DNA of 64,000 nt from Actinomycetota bacterium (lineage in GTDB: Bacteria; Actinomycetota; Actinomycetes; Actinomycetales; Dermatophilaceae). This document shows, piece after piece, positions 33,946 to 43,306 of this stretch (position 1 is the stretch's first letter; each line of letters begins with the position of its first letter). The DNA lies in contig JAIUNK010000020.1 in the NCBI GenBank assembly GCA_020161845.1, positions 1 through 64,000 of the forward strand, written 5' to 3'. The position numbers were made by a program, and so were the translations under genes. The notes beneath the pieces are model-generated. The model worked only from the letters and a program-made list of their open reading frames with translations. It was not told the DNA's origin and made no database searches.

Positions 33946-35304
33946 ATGAGCGACAGGCCCACCACACCGATCTACCGACGTGAGCCGGACAAGGTGGCGA
34001 CCTACGAACCCCGCCGCGTGGTGACCAGCGCGCTCGTCGAGGACCTGTTCTTCGGCGCGGTGATGCTGTTCACGTTCGTCTTCGCGTTCGTGCTGCTCCG
34101 CCAGGGCGTGACGCGGTGGACGTCGGTGGCCTATCTGATCGTGTTCTGGGCGGTGCTGGCCTACCTCGCGCTGCCGCGGCTGCACCGGGTGCTCACCGCG
34201 ATCTACGTGCCGGGGTATTTCATCGGCCGCTCCCGCACCACCGACGGCCTGCTCGGCGACCCCATCAACCTGGCGCTGCGGGGCACCGCGGACCAGATCC
34301 ACGCGGCGATGACCCGCGCGGGCTGGATCAAGGCCGACCCCGTCGACGTCGGCTCGAGCTGGCGCATCGTGCGGGACTCGCTGGCCCGGCGCAGTTACCC
34401 CCAGGCGCCGGTCAGCCCCCTGGTGCTGTTCGGTTCCATCCAGGACTTCGCCTACCAGCAGGAGGTCGAAGGCAGTCCCGCGCAGCGGCACCACGTGCGC
34501 TTCTGGCCCACCCCGCCCGGGTGGTTGCTGCCCGGCGGGCACCGCGTCGACTGGCTCGCGGCCGGGACGTTCGACCGCGCCGTCGGGCTGTCCCTGTTCA
34601 CGCTGCAGGTGACCCACAAGATCGACCGAAACATCGACATCGAGCGCGACTACATCGTGGACTCGGTGCGGGCCGCCGTCCCGCAGACCCGCGTCGAGGT
34701 CATCGAGGACTTCTCCACCGGCTACCACTCCCGCAACGGAGGCGGGGACGCCGTGGCTACCGACGGCGATCTGCCGATCGTGGACGTGCGAGCGGTCGGG
34801 GTCCCCGCGGGAAGCGTCGGTACGTCGACCGCGGCGGGACCTGCAGCGGGCGTGGCGCGACGCCCGTTCGCCGTCGTGGCCGCCGGCGTCCTGACCGCCG
34901 TGTCGTTGTCGATCTCCCTGGTCACGGGCCTGGCGGAGATCCTCGGGACGGACTGGGCCAGCGAGGCTCTGGCCGACGGCGTCTCGGAGGACCTGGGCCA
35001 GGTCGGCCTGTGGCTGGTGGTGATCGCCATCGCGACGTACGCCGTGCTGTTCCTGCTCGCCTGGTTGACCTACCGGGGCAGCGGCTGGGCGCGCTGGTGC
35101 ATGCTCGTGCTGCTCAGCTTCTCGCTGCTCAGCCAGCTGCTGCCCGCCCTCGGCAGCGACCGCCCCACGGCCCAGACCCTGGCTGCGATGAGCCTGGATC
35201 TTCTGACCATCTATGCGCTGACCACGATGTCCGCCCGCGGGTGGACGGCCCGGCACGATGCCGCGCGGCGCGACCGTCGGTCCGCTCGCCCGGTCCTCCC
35301 GTAG
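33946..35304 (+). CDS. LssY C-terminal domain membrane protein
   Basis: This is a 452-residue protein from ATG 33946. Two membrane helices are at about 32-55 and 62-82. An LssY_C-type domain runs from about 100-260 (GDPINLALRG, ILFGSIQDFAYQQE, RHHVRFWPTP, GTFDRAVGLS, THKIDRNIDIERDYIV). Three or four helices in the C-terminal third lie at about 300-420. The function of LssY domains is unsettled; some are linked to lipid or envelope processes. The gene is just outside the satellite. Confidence 0.82.
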   Translation: MSDRPTTPIYRREPDKVATYEPRRVVTSALVEDLFFGAVMLFTFVFAFVLLRQGVTRWTSVAYLIVFWAVLAYLALPRLHRVLTAIYVPGYFIGRSRTTDGLLGDPINLALRGTADQIHAAMTRAGWIKADPVDVGSSWRIVRDSLARRSYPQAPVSPLVLFGSIQDFAYQQEVEGSPAQRHHVRFWPTPPGWLLPGGHRVDWLAAGTFDRAVGLSLFTLQVTHKIDRNIDIERDYIVDSVRAAVPQTRVEVIEDFSTGYHSRNGGGDAVATDGDLPIVDVRAVGVPAGSVGTSTAAGPAAGVARRPFAVVAAGVLTAVSLSISLVTGLAEILGTDWASEALADGVSEDLGQVGLWLVVIAIATYAVLFLLAWLTYRGSGWARWCMLVLLSFSLLSQLLPALGSDRPTAQTLAAMSLDLLTIYALTTMSARGWTARHDAARRDRRSARPVLP

Positions 35305-35334
35305 CGGCGGGGCTCCTCACCCCACGGCGGGCGG

Positions 35335-35721
35335 CTATTGGGCGACGAAGACGGTCCGGGCCACGTGGTCGGCCAGGTGAGCGCCGTCGCCCCGGTCGAC
35401 CGCGGGCACTGGCGCCGGGATCCGCCGCAGCGCCACCCCGGACCCGAACACCGATTCGCCCCAGGTCGGCTCGTGCGGAATCGCCTCGTAGTCGAGCACG
35501 GCGCCCGGCGCGGCCGAATAGCGCAACGCCGAGCTGAAGAAGATGCCGTTGCGGATCTGCAGGATGTGGGTGCCGGCGGGCACCGTGATCTCGGTGATGT
35601 CCTGCGCGGCGGGCAGGCTCGCCACCGGCAGGCGGTTCACGCCGATGCCACGCCCGAGCAGGGTCTTGCGATCCAGCTCCGCGTGGTGGATGCGGATGGT
35701 CGCGGTCGCATCGGTGGCCAT
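35335..35721 (-). CDS. small conserved hypothetical protein
   Basis: This is a 128-residue protein with a strong GGAGGAAA ribosome site before ATG 35721. It looks beta-rich (ATIRIHHAELDRKTLLGRG, GTHILQIRNGIFFSSALRY, GVALRRIPAPVP), like a small cytoplasmic beta-sandwich. No signal peptide or membrane helix is seen. I do not recognise a family. It converges on the LssY gene with 30 bases between stops. Confidence 0.7.
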   Translation of the reverse strand: MATDATATIRIHHAELDRKTLLGRGIGVNRLPVASLPAAQDITEITVPAGTHILQIRNGIFFSSALRYSAAPGAVLDYEAIPHEPTWGESVFGSGVALRRIPAPVPAVDRGDGAHLADHVARTVFVAQ

Positions 35722-35801
35722 AGCGGTTTCCTCCGTCGCAGAACAGGGTTCCCCAGTTGTTACCCAGATCACAGAGTAGACCCTAAGTTCGCCGACGGGA
35801 A

Positions 35802-36851
35802 TCAGGCGTGGCGCGACCGCTGAGTCGAATCGGTGACCTCGCCGACCAACTCCTCCAGCACATCCTCCAGAAACACGATCCCCGTGACGGTGTCCTGCGC
35901 GGTCATGACCCGGGCCAGGTGGGAGCCGGTCTCCTGCATCGTCTCCAGGACGTCCTCGACCTCGTCGTCGGGCCGGACGGTGGCCAGCCGCCGGATCCGC
36001 TTGACCGGCACGGGCCGAAGGCGCTCCTCCTCGTCGGCGTAGAGCACGTCCTTGAGGTGCACGTAGCCGCCGAGCTCGCCCGATTCGTGGGTGATCGGGA
36101 TCCTGCTGAAGCCGCGCTTGGCGACCAACCGCTCGACGTCCGCCGGCGTGCACCCGAACGGAAGGGTGGCCAGCTCGCCGACCGGGACCGCCACATCGCC
36201 CGCCACCCGGTCGCTGAACTCCAGGACCCGCCGGGCCAGGTGCTGCTGCTGCTCCTGCAGCAGGCCCTCGCGGGCCGACTCGACGACGATCGCGTCCACC
36301 TCCTGGGCCGTGTAGGCGCTGGCCACCTCGTCCTTCGGCTCGATCCCCAACAGCCGCACGAGCGCCTTGGCCAGCCACTCCAGCACCCGGATCACGGGGC
36401 GCAGGCCCTGGGTCAGCAGCAGCAGCGCCGGCGCCAGCCACAGCGCGGCCCGATCCGGCCCGGCGATCGCGATGTTCTTGGGGACCATTTCGCCGATCAC
36501 CACGTGGAAGTACGCGACGATCAGCAGCGCGAGCGCCAGCCCGAGGGCGTGACCGAGCGTCCCGGACAGTCCGACCCGCTCCAGCACCGGCGCAATCAGG
36601 TGGTGGATCGCGTCCTCGGCCAGGGCACCGAGCAGTACCGAGCACACGGTGATGCCCAGCTGGGCGCACGCCAGCAGCGAGGCGACCCGCTCCAGGGCCT
36701 GCAACGCGAGCTGGGCGCTGCGTCGACCGGCGGCCGCCAGCGGCTCCAGTTGACTGCGCCGCGCTGCCAGGACCGCGAATTCGGCACCGACGAAGAACGC
36801 GTTGCCGAGCAGGAGCAGCACCGACAGGGACAGGGCCAGCGCGGGGCTCAC
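35802..36851 (-). CDS. DUF21/CBS-domain membrane protein (CNNM/CorC-like), short form
   Basis: This is a 349-residue protein. The DUF21 (CNNM) membrane domain with about four helices spans 5-190 (ALSLSVLLLLGNAFFVGAEF, ACAQLGITVCSVLLG, IGEMVPKNIAI). A CBS pair follows at about 210-335 (VPVGELATLPFGCTPADVERL, ITHESGELGGYVHLKDVL). It lacks the C-terminal CorC_HlyC domain of its neighbour. The family is linked to Mg2+/Co2+ handling; the substrate is unproven here. The GTG start overlaps the upstream gene (GTGA), so both are made together, perhaps as a heterodimer. Confidence 0.88.
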   Translation of the reverse strand: MSPALALSLSVLLLLGNAFFVGAEFAVLAARRSQLEPLAAAGRRSAQLALQALERVASLLACAQLGITVCSVLLGALAEDAIHHLIAPVLERVGLSGTLGHALGLALALLIVAYFHVVIGEMVPKNIAIAGPDRAALWLAPALLLLTQGLRPVIRVLEWLAKALVRLLGIEPKDEVASAYTAQEVDAIVVESAREGLLQEQQQHLARRVLEFSDRVAGDVAVPVGELATLPFGCTPADVERLVAKRGFSRIPITHESGELGGYVHLKDVLYADEEERLRPVPVKRIRRLATVRPDDEVEDVLETMQETGSHLARVMTAQDTVTGIVFLEDVLEELVGEVTDSTQRSRHA

Positions 36852-38155
36852 GGCGTACCGCCCTCCCGCGGCACGAACCGCAGCCGGTCCACCCGCCGGC
36901 CGTCCATCCCCTCGACCCGAACCGCCCAGCCGGGCACGACGACCTCGTCGCCGACCGCGGGGAGCCGCCCGAGTGCGGCCATCACGAAGCCGCCGACCGT
37001 TTCGTACGCCGCGGAGTCGGGCACCGCCGCCCCGATCCGGTCGCGCACCTCGTCGGGCCGCCACATCCCCGGCACGCTCCAGCGGCCGCGAGCGTCGCGC
37101 CGCGCGGTGTTGCGCTGTCGATCGTGCTCGTCGGCCACCTCCCCGACCAGCTCCTCCACGACGTCCTCCAGCGTGACCACCCCGGAGGTCCCGCCGTATT
37201 CGTCCACGACGACGGCGATCTGGCCGTCCGCGCGACGCAGCAGGAGCAGCAGCGGATCCAGGCCGATGGTCTCCGGCACGAAGGTCGGCGGCGTCATCAG
37301 ACCCGACACCGGGACCTTGCCGCGGCGCTCGTGCGGCACCGCGACCGCCCGCTTGACGTGCACCATCCCATCGACGTCGTCCCAGTCGTCGCCGAGCACC
37401 GGAAATCTCGAGTGCCCGGTCTGACGCGCCAGCTCGACAACGTCGGCGACAGTCGCCGTACGGTCCACCGAGACGCACCGCACCCGCGGCGTCATCACAT
37501 CGGCTGCCACCCGCGTCCCGAAGTCCAGCGAACGCGTCATCCGCTGCGCCAGATCCTCATCCAGCGTCCCCGCCTGGGCGCTGCGCCGGACGATCGAGGC
37601 CAGCTCCTGCGGCGTGCGGGCCGCCGACAGCTCCTCCTGAGGCTCGATGCCGAACGACTCCAGCATCGCGTTGGCGGACCCGTTGAGGACGACGATCAGC
37701 GGCCGCATCAGTAGTGCGAACAGCCGCACCGGAGGGGCCACCAGGGCCGCCATCGACAGCGGCGCCGAGATGCCCAGGAACTGGGGGACGAGCTCGCCGA
37801 AGACCATGGAAAACAGCGTGGCCAGCACCAGCGCCGCCACCGAGGCAACGGCCAGCGCGCTCTCCGGCGGCACCCCGACCCGCTGCAGCGGGTCGAGAAG
37901 GAGCAGCCCCACCGACGGCGTCGCGAGATAGCCCAACGCCAGCGTCGTCAACGTGATGCCGACCTGGGCGGCAGAGAGCTGGGTGGACAGCGCACGCAGC
38001 GACGGCAGGACGCTGCGGGCCTTGCTGTCCCCCGCCTCCGCCGCGCTACTGACGCTGGACCGGTCGAGCGAGACCAGGGAGAACTCGGCGGTCACGAACA
38101 ACGCCGTGCCCATCGTCAGCAGTACGCCGACGCCGGTGAGCAGCCATTCGGTCAT
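36848..38155 (-). CDS. DUF21/CBS/CorC_HlyC membrane protein (CNNM-like)
   Basis: This is a 435-residue protein (438 if GTG 38164 is used; no clear ribosome site decides). The DUF21 membrane domain is at about 5-190 (AEFSLVSLDRSSV, GELVPQFLGI), the CBS pair at about 210-335 (VMTPRVRCVSVDRTATVADVVEL, GQIAVVVDEYGGTSGVVTLEDVVEELVG) and the C-terminal CorC_HlyC domain at about 350-430. CNNM-family proteins act in Mg2+ homeostasis. It is divergent from kgd, with 193 bases between. Confidence 0.88.
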   Translation of the reverse strand: MTEWLLTGVGVLLTMGTALFVTAEFSLVSLDRSSVSSAAEAGDSKARSVLPSLRALSTQLSAAQVGITLTTLALGYLATPSVGLLLLDPLQRVGVPPESALAVASVAALVLATLFSMVFGELVPQFLGISAPLSMAALVAPPVRLFALLMRPLIVVLNGSANAMLESFGIEPQEELSAARTPQELASIVRRSAQAGTLDEDLAQRMTRSLDFGTRVAADVMTPRVRCVSVDRTATVADVVELARQTGHSRFPVLGDDWDDVDGMVHVKRAVAVPHERRGKVPVSGLMTPPTFVPETIGLDPLLLLLRRADGQIAVVVDEYGGTSGVVTLEDVVEELVGEVADEHDRQRNTARRDARGRWSVPGMWRPDEVRDRIGAAVPDSAAYETVGGFVMAALGRLPAVGDEVVVPGWAVRVEGMDGRRVDRLRFVPREGGTP

Positions 38156-38348
38156 AGTGGGCACATCTTAGGCAGCCCCACCGACAGGGGCGCCGCAGCC
38201 GCGGCGGGCCGCAGCGCGGGGGCGTGACCCAGCCCACCCTTCCGAGCCGCCCGCACGGTAGCCTGGCACCGGCGGACCAGCGAAGTCGTCGGATGGGCCG
38301 TCGATCCCCGGCCGATTTCCGGCGACGAGCGAGAGAGACGAGTACGCC

Positions 38349-41300
38349 GTGGCACAGCTGCCCGCTCAGAGCGACCCCACCGCAGGTTTCGGACCGAATC
38401 AGTGGCTGGTCGATGAGCTCTACGAGCAGTACCTCCAGGACAAGAACTCGGTCGATGAGGCCTGGTGGCCGTTCTTCGACGGGTACAAGTCCCGCGGCGT
38501 CCAAGGCAGCTCGACCACCGGCGGCAATGGCGCCGGTCCCGCACCGCGGGCCGCCGCGCCGTCGCCCGCCCCGGCCCCCGCCCCGGCGGCCGCGCCGACG
38601 CCCGGCCAGAACCGGACCGCTCCCCGCGAGCCCGCGACCGCCCCGCCGGCCGCCACCCCGCGGGCGACGACCTCTGCCACTGGCGCGAAGGCCGCCGCCC
38701 CGCCGGCCACACCCGCGCCCGCACCCGCCGCTGCGAGCGCGGCCGGCGAGGGCGATCGCGCCGCCGGTCAACCGGCCCCCGAGCGTGCCGCCAACGCCTC
38801 CAGCGGCGCCGAGTCCAAGGCCGCCAGTGCCGGCGGCGACGAGACCAGCCCGGCCGCCCCCGCCCCCGGCGCCAAGGCCTCGCCCACCCCGCGCGACACC
38901 CCGCAGGTGAAGAACCCGAAGGCCGACGACCAGGAGGTCGTCAAGGCGATCAAGGGCCCGGCCGCCCGGATCGTCACGAACATGGACGCCTCGCTCGCCG
39001 TGCCGACGGCGACCAGCGTGCGCGCCGTCCCGGCCAAGGTGATGATCGACAACCGGGCCGCCATCAACGCCCACCTGCGCCGGACCCGCGGCGGCAAGAT
39101 CAGCTTCACGCACCTGATCGGCTTCGCGATCGTGCAGGCGCTCAAGGCGTTGCCCGAGATGAACGCCAACTACCGGCTCGACGAGGCCGGCAAGCCTCAG
39201 GTGGTGCAGCCGGCGCACATCAACTTCGGTCTGGCGATCGACCTGCCCAAGCCGGACGGCACCCGCAGCCTCGTGGTCCCGTCGGTCAAGGCCGCCGAGA
39301 AGATGGACTTCTTCCACTTCTGGAACGGCTACGAGGAGCTGGTCCGCAAGGCTCGGTCCGGCAAGCTCGCCGTCGAAGACTTCGCCGGCACCACGATCAC
39401 CCTGACCAACCCCGGCGGCATCGGCACCGTGCAGTCGGTGCCGCGGCTCATGCAGGGGCAGGGGGCCATCATCGGCGCCGGCGCCCTGGAATACCCGGCC
39501 GAGTGGCAGGGCGCCTCGATGGAGACCATCGCGCGCCAGGGCATCAGCAAGGTCATCACGTTGACCAGCACTTACGACCACCGCATCATTCAGGGCGCGA
39601 CCTCCGGGGAGTTCCTCAAGATCGTCCACCAGCTGCTGCTGGGCGAGGACGACTTCTACGACGAGATCTACCGGTCCCTGCGGATCCCCTACGAGCCGGT
39701 CCGGTGGGCCCGAGACGTCCTGTCCAACCACGAGGACGACCTCGGCAAGGCCGCCCGGGTGCAGCAGATCATCCACTCCTACCGGGTCCGCGGGCACCTG
39801 CTGGCGGACACTGACCCGCTGGAATACCGGATGCGCAAGCACCCGGACACCGACCTGGAGACCTACGGCCTGACCCTGTGGGATCTGGACCGCGAGGTCG
39901 CGACGGGCGGCTTCGGCGGCAAGGAACGGGCCACTCTCCGGGAGATCCTCGATGTGCTGCAGGACAGCTACTGCCGCACCATCGGGGTGGAGTTCATGCA
40001 TATCCAGGACCCCGACCAACGGCACTGGATCCAGGAGAAGGTCGAGGCCAAGGGCGCCAAGATCAGCCGCGACGAGCAGATGCGGATCCTGCGCCGACTC
40101 AACGCGGCCGAGGCCTTCGAGACCTTCCTGCAGACCAAATACGTCGGCCAGAAGCGATTCAGCCTGGAGGGCGGGGAGTCCGTCATCGCGCTGCTCGACC
40201 GCGTGCTGGTCCGCTCGGCCGAAGAGGGCATGGACGAGGTGTGCATCGGCATGCCGCACCGTGGCCGCCTCAACGTGCTCGCCAACATCGCCGGCAAGAG
40301 CTACGCCCAGATCTTCCGCGAGTTCGAGGGCACCCAGGACCCGGGCAGTGTGCAGGGCAGCGGCGACGTGAAATACCACCTCGGCACCGAGGGCGTCTTC
40401 TCCAGCGAGGACGGTCAGACCACCCGGGTCTACCTGGCCGCGAACCCCAGTCACCTGGAGGCCGTCAACCCGGTCCTGGAGGGCATCGTCCGGGCCAAGC
40501 AGGACCGCATCAACAAGGCCGGCGAAGAGTTCACGGTGCTGCCGATCCTGATGCACGGCGACGCGGCGTTCGCCGGGCAGGGCGTGGTGCTGGAGACGCT
40601 GCAGCTGTCCCAGCTGCGGGGCTACCGCACCGGCGGCACGATCCACGTCGTCGTCAACAACCAGGTCGGCTTCACCACCGCGCCGTCGAGCTCGCGCAGT
40701 TCGGTCTACTCCACCGACCTGGCTCGCACCGTGCAGGCGCCGGTCTTCCACGTCAACGGCGACGACCCCGAGGCCTGCGTGCGGGTCGCGGAGCTGGCCT
40801 ATGAGTTCCGCCAGAAGTTCGCCAAGGACGTCGTCGTCGACATGATCTGTTATCGGCGCCGGGGCCACAACGAGGGCGACGACCCCTCGATGACCCAGCC
40901 GCTGATGTACAAGCTCATCGAGGCCAAGCGCAGCGTCCGCAAGCTCTACACGGAGTCGCTGGTCGGCCGTGGCGACATCACCCTGGAAGACGCGCAGGCC
41001 GCGCTACAGGACTACCAGAACCGGCTTGAGCAGGTCTTCGTGGAGACCAAGGAGGCCACCCGCGCCCGGCCCGCCAGCACGGCCAGCAACACCGCGATCA
41101 TGGACGGCCTCGAGCGGCCCGAGGCGCAGGTCGAGGACGAGCTGCGCAGCCACCGCACCCGCTCGACGGCGATCAGCACCGAGCTGCTGCACAAGATCGG
41201 GGACCTGTGGACCAGCTGGCCCGAGTCCTTCGAGCCGCACAAGAAGCTGCGGCAGATGCTGGAACGGCGTACGGCGATGACCCGCGACGGCGGGGTCGAC

Positions 41301-42329
41301 TGGGGCATGGGTGAGTTGATCGCCTTCGGGTCGCTGCTCGCCGAAGGTACGCCGGTGCGGCTGGCCGGTCAGGACAGCCGGCGCGGCACCTTCGTGCAGC
41401 GGCACGCCGTGCTGATCGACCGCAGCAACGCCGAAGAGTGGACCCCGCTGCTCTACCTCGGCGACGGTCAGGCCCGGTTCTGGGTCTACGACTCGCTGCT
41501 GTCCGAGTACGCCGCGATGGGCTTCGAATACGGCTACTCGGTGGAGCGGCCCGACGCCCTGGTGCTGTGGGAGGCCCAGTTCGGCGACTTCGCCAACGGC
41601 GCGCAGACCATCGTCGATGAGTTCATCTCCAGCTCGGAGCAGAAGTGGAACCAGCGCTCCTCGGTCGTGCTGCTGCTGCCGCACGGCTATGAGGGTCAGG
41701 GCCCGGACCACAGCTCGGCGCGCATCGAGCGCTACCTGCAGCTGTGTGCCCAGGACAACATGACCGTCGCCTACCCGAGCACCCCGGCGAGCCACTTCCA
41801 CCTGCTGCGCCGCCAGGCCTACGCCCGGCCGCGCAAGCCGCTGATCGTGTTCACCCCCAAACAGCTGCTCCGGCTCAAGGCGGCCACCAGCTCGGTGGAG
41901 GACTTCACGACCGGTCGCTTCGAGCCGGTGCTGCGCGACAAGGCCCCCCTGGACGGGCGCGCGGTCACGCGGGTCCTGCTGGCCTCCGCCCGAGTGATCT
42001 ACGACCTGGAGGAGGAGCGGGCCAAGCGGGAGGACGGCTCGACCGCCATCGTCCGGGTCGAGCAGCTCTATCCCATTCCCGCCCGGGAGATCGCGGACGC
42101 GGTGCAGGCCTATCCCAACGCCGAGCTGTTCTGGTGCCAGGACGAGCCGGCCAACCAGGGCGCCTGGTCGTTCATGCACGCCAACCTCCCCGGGATGCTC
42201 GCGGAGCTTGGCGAGGAGCGGCCGCTCGGCGTCGTCTCCCGGCCGGAGTCGGCGGCGCCGTCGACCGGGTCACACAAGCAGCACGACCGGGAGCGTGAGG
42301 CGCTGCTGCGGGCGGCCTTCGACCGCTGA
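38349..42329 (+). CDS. kgd: multifunctional 2-oxoglutarate decarboxylase/dehydrogenase (Kgd; OdhA/SucA fusion)
   Basis: This is a 1326-residue protein. The N-terminal helix is VDELYEQYLQDKNSVDEAWWPFF. A Pro/Ala-rich linker (about 55-195) follows, then an E2-like succinyltransferase domain with catalytic His411 (TYDHRIIQGATSG) and no lipoyl domain. The thiamine-dependent E1 part has GMPHRGRLNVLANI, GDAAFAGQGVV through VVNNQVGFTT for TPP/Mg2+ binding, and a transketolase C domain. It decarboxylates 2-oxoglutarate and works with E3 and lipoyl E2 in the TCA cycle. In mycobacteria and corynebacteria it is inhibited by GarA/OdhI. The linker makes it longer than mycobacterial Kgd (about 1230). Confidence 0.96.
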   Translation: MAQLPAQSDPTAGFGPNQWLVDELYEQYLQDKNSVDEAWWPFFDGYKSRGVQGSSTTGGNGAGPAPRAAAPSPAPAPAPAAAPTPGQNRTAPREPATAPPAATPRATTSATGAKAAAPPATPAPAPAAASAAGEGDRAAGQPAPERAANASSGAESKAASAGGDETSPAAPAPGAKASPTPRDTPQVKNPKADDQEVVKAIKGPAARIVTNMDASLAVPTATSVRAVPAKVMIDNRAAINAHLRRTRGGKISFTHLIGFAIVQALKALPEMNANYRLDEAGKPQVVQPAHINFGLAIDLPKPDGTRSLVVPSVKAAEKMDFFHFWNGYEELVRKARSGKLAVEDFAGTTITLTNPGGIGTVQSVPRLMQGQGAIIGAGALEYPAEWQGASMETIARQGISKVITLTSTYDHRIIQGATSGEFLKIVHQLLLGEDDFYDEIYRSLRIPYEPVRWARDVLSNHEDDLGKAARVQQIIHSYRVRGHLLADTDPLEYRMRKHPDTDLETYGLTLWDLDREVATGGFGGKERATLREILDVLQDSYCRTIGVEFMHIQDPDQRHWIQEKVEAKGAKISRDEQMRILRRLNAAEAFETFLQTKYVGQKRFSLEGGESVIALLDRVLVRSAEEGMDEVCIGMPHRGRLNVLANIAGKSYAQIFREFEGTQDPGSVQGSGDVKYHLGTEGVFSSEDGQTTRVYLAANPSHLEAVNPVLEGIVRAKQDRINKAGEEFTVLPILMHGDAAFAGQGVVLETLQLSQLRGYRTGGTIHVVVNNQVGFTTAPSSSRSSVYSTDLARTVQAPVFHVNGDDPEACVRVAELAYEFRQKFAKDVVVDMICYRRRGHNEGDDPSMTQPLMYKLIEAKRSVRKLYTESLVGRGDITLEDAQAALQDYQNRLEQVFVETKEATRARPASTASNTAIMDGLERPEAQVEDELRSHRTRSTAISTELLHKIGDLWTSWPESFEPHKKLRQMLERRTAMTRDGGVDWGMGELIAFGSLLAEGTPVRLAGQDSRRGTFVQRHAVLIDRSNAEEWTPLLYLGDGQARFWVYDSLLSEYAAMGFEYGYSVERPDALVLWEAQFGDFANGAQTIVDEFISSSEQKWNQRSSVVLLLPHGYEGQGPDHSSARIERYLQLCAQDNMTVAYPSTPASHFHLLRRQAYARPRKPLIVFTPKQLLRLKAATSSVEDFTTGRFEPVLRDKAPLDGRAVTRVLLASARVIYDLEEERAKREDGSTAIVRVEQLYPIPAREIADAVQAYPNAELFWCQDEPANQGAWSFMHANLPGMLAELGEERPLGVVSRPESAAPSTGSHKQHDREREALLRAAFDR

Positions 42330-42336
42330 TCGCCGG

Positions 42337-42370
42337 CCGGGGGCAGGCGGCCGAAAGGCCGTGTCCCCGG
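42337..42370 (+). terminator. terminator after kgd
   Basis: An outer stem CCGGGGGCA/TGTCCCCGG (one G-T pair) encloses an inner CGGCC-GAAA-GGCCG tetraloop hairpin, 8 bases after the kgd stop. Confidence 0.7.
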
Positions 42371-42400
42371 CGGGTGCTCGGGTACGGCAGAATGCTGACC

Positions 42401-42574
42401 GTGTACTTCACCGACCGCGGTATCGAGGAACTGGCGGCCCGCCGCGGCCACGAGGAGGTCACCCTGGGCTGGCTAGCCGAGGAGTTGCGCACGTTCGTCG
42501 ATCTGAACCCCGAATTCGAGGTTCCGATCGAGCGCTTCGCCACCTGGCTTGCGCGCCCGGAGGACGACGACTAG
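42401..42574 (+). CDS. DUF6104-type small conserved protein
   Basis: This is a 57-residue protein reading VYFTDRGIEELAARRG at the start and LNPEFEVPIERFATWLARPEDD at the end, a small acidic helical protein conserved in actinobacteria downstream of kgd-type or other housekeeping genes. GTG 42401 matches the family start; ATG 42377 and 42392 are in frame upstream. The role is unknown. Confidence 0.75.
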   Translation: MYFTDRGIEELAARRGHEEVTLGWLAEELRTFVDLNPEFEVPIERFATWLARPEDDD

Positions 42575-42624
42575 CCAGTCCGGAGGAGCCGGCGGCTAGC
42601 CAACCGACGAGGACGAGTAGGGCT

Positions 42625-43305
42625 GTGAGCATCGACAACAGCAGGGAAAGCGACGGGGGCCTGCCCCCCATGGAATTCATCGCCAGCGCGGACGCCCTTG
42701 CGGCGGACGGACCCCGGGACGTGGGCCTGATCTTCGTCGGAGACTCCTTCGTCGCCGGTTATGGCGACCCCAAGGCGCTGGGCTGGGTGAACCGGGTCGT
42801 GGCCCGCACAACGCACCCCGACCTCGATCTCACGGCGTACAACCTCGGCATCCGCGGCCAATCCTCGGCGGACCTGCTGACCCGGTGGCGCTCCGAGGGG
42901 CTGCCCCGCTGGGCCGAGCGCCGGGAGCGCCGCCTCGTGGTGGGCATCGGCCAGGCCGATCTCGACCAGGACCTGACGATCGCCCGGTCCCGGCTGAACC
43001 TGGCCAACATGCTCGACGACGCCACGGCGCGGGGCATTTCGCCCTTCGTGGTGGGTCCCCCGCCGACCCTCGACCCCGAATTCAACCGGGGCCTGGAGTT
43101 GCTGGTCGAGGCGCAGAGCGACGTCTGCGGGCGGCGCAGCGTGCCCTACATCGACTGCTACTACCCGCTGCTCGAGCACGATCAGTGGCTGCAGGAGCTG
43201 GCCAGCTCGGCCGACCAACGGCACCCCGGCCAGGCCGGATATGGCCTGCTCGCGTGGCTGGTGCTGCACGGCGGCTGGGAGCACTGGCTGCAGATCGCCC
43301 CCTGA
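42625..43305 (+). CDS. SGNH/GDSL-family hydrolase
   Basis: This is a 226-residue protein. Block I is VGLIFVGDSFVAGYGD (nucleophile Ser near residue 42), block II has Gly in NLGIRGQSS, block III is VVGIGQADLDQD (Gly, and Asp where GxND is usual), and block V is SADQRHPGQAGY (Asp and His). The fold cleaves ester bonds, and the natural substrate cannot be told. No signal peptide, so it is cytoplasmic. The GTG start follows GAGTAGGG; ATG 42670 is an alternative. Only 1 base separates it from the next gene. Confidence 0.82.
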   Translation: MSIDNSRESDGGLPPMEFIASADALAADGPRDVGLIFVGDSFVAGYGDPKALGWVNRVVARTTHPDLDLTAYNLGIRGQSSADLLTRWRSEGLPRWAERRERRLVVGIGQADLDQDLTIARSRLNLANMLDDATARGISPFVVGPPPTLDPEFNRGLELLVEAQSDVCGRRSVPYIDCYYPLLEHDQWLQELASSADQRHPGQAGYGLLAWLVLHGGWEHWLQIAP

Positions 43306-43306
43306 C

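Noticed and set aside
38046-40868. 940-codon leftward frame across kgd
   Set aside because: It is antisense to the clearly coding kgd and shows only Gly/Val/Asp/His-rich shadow sequence.
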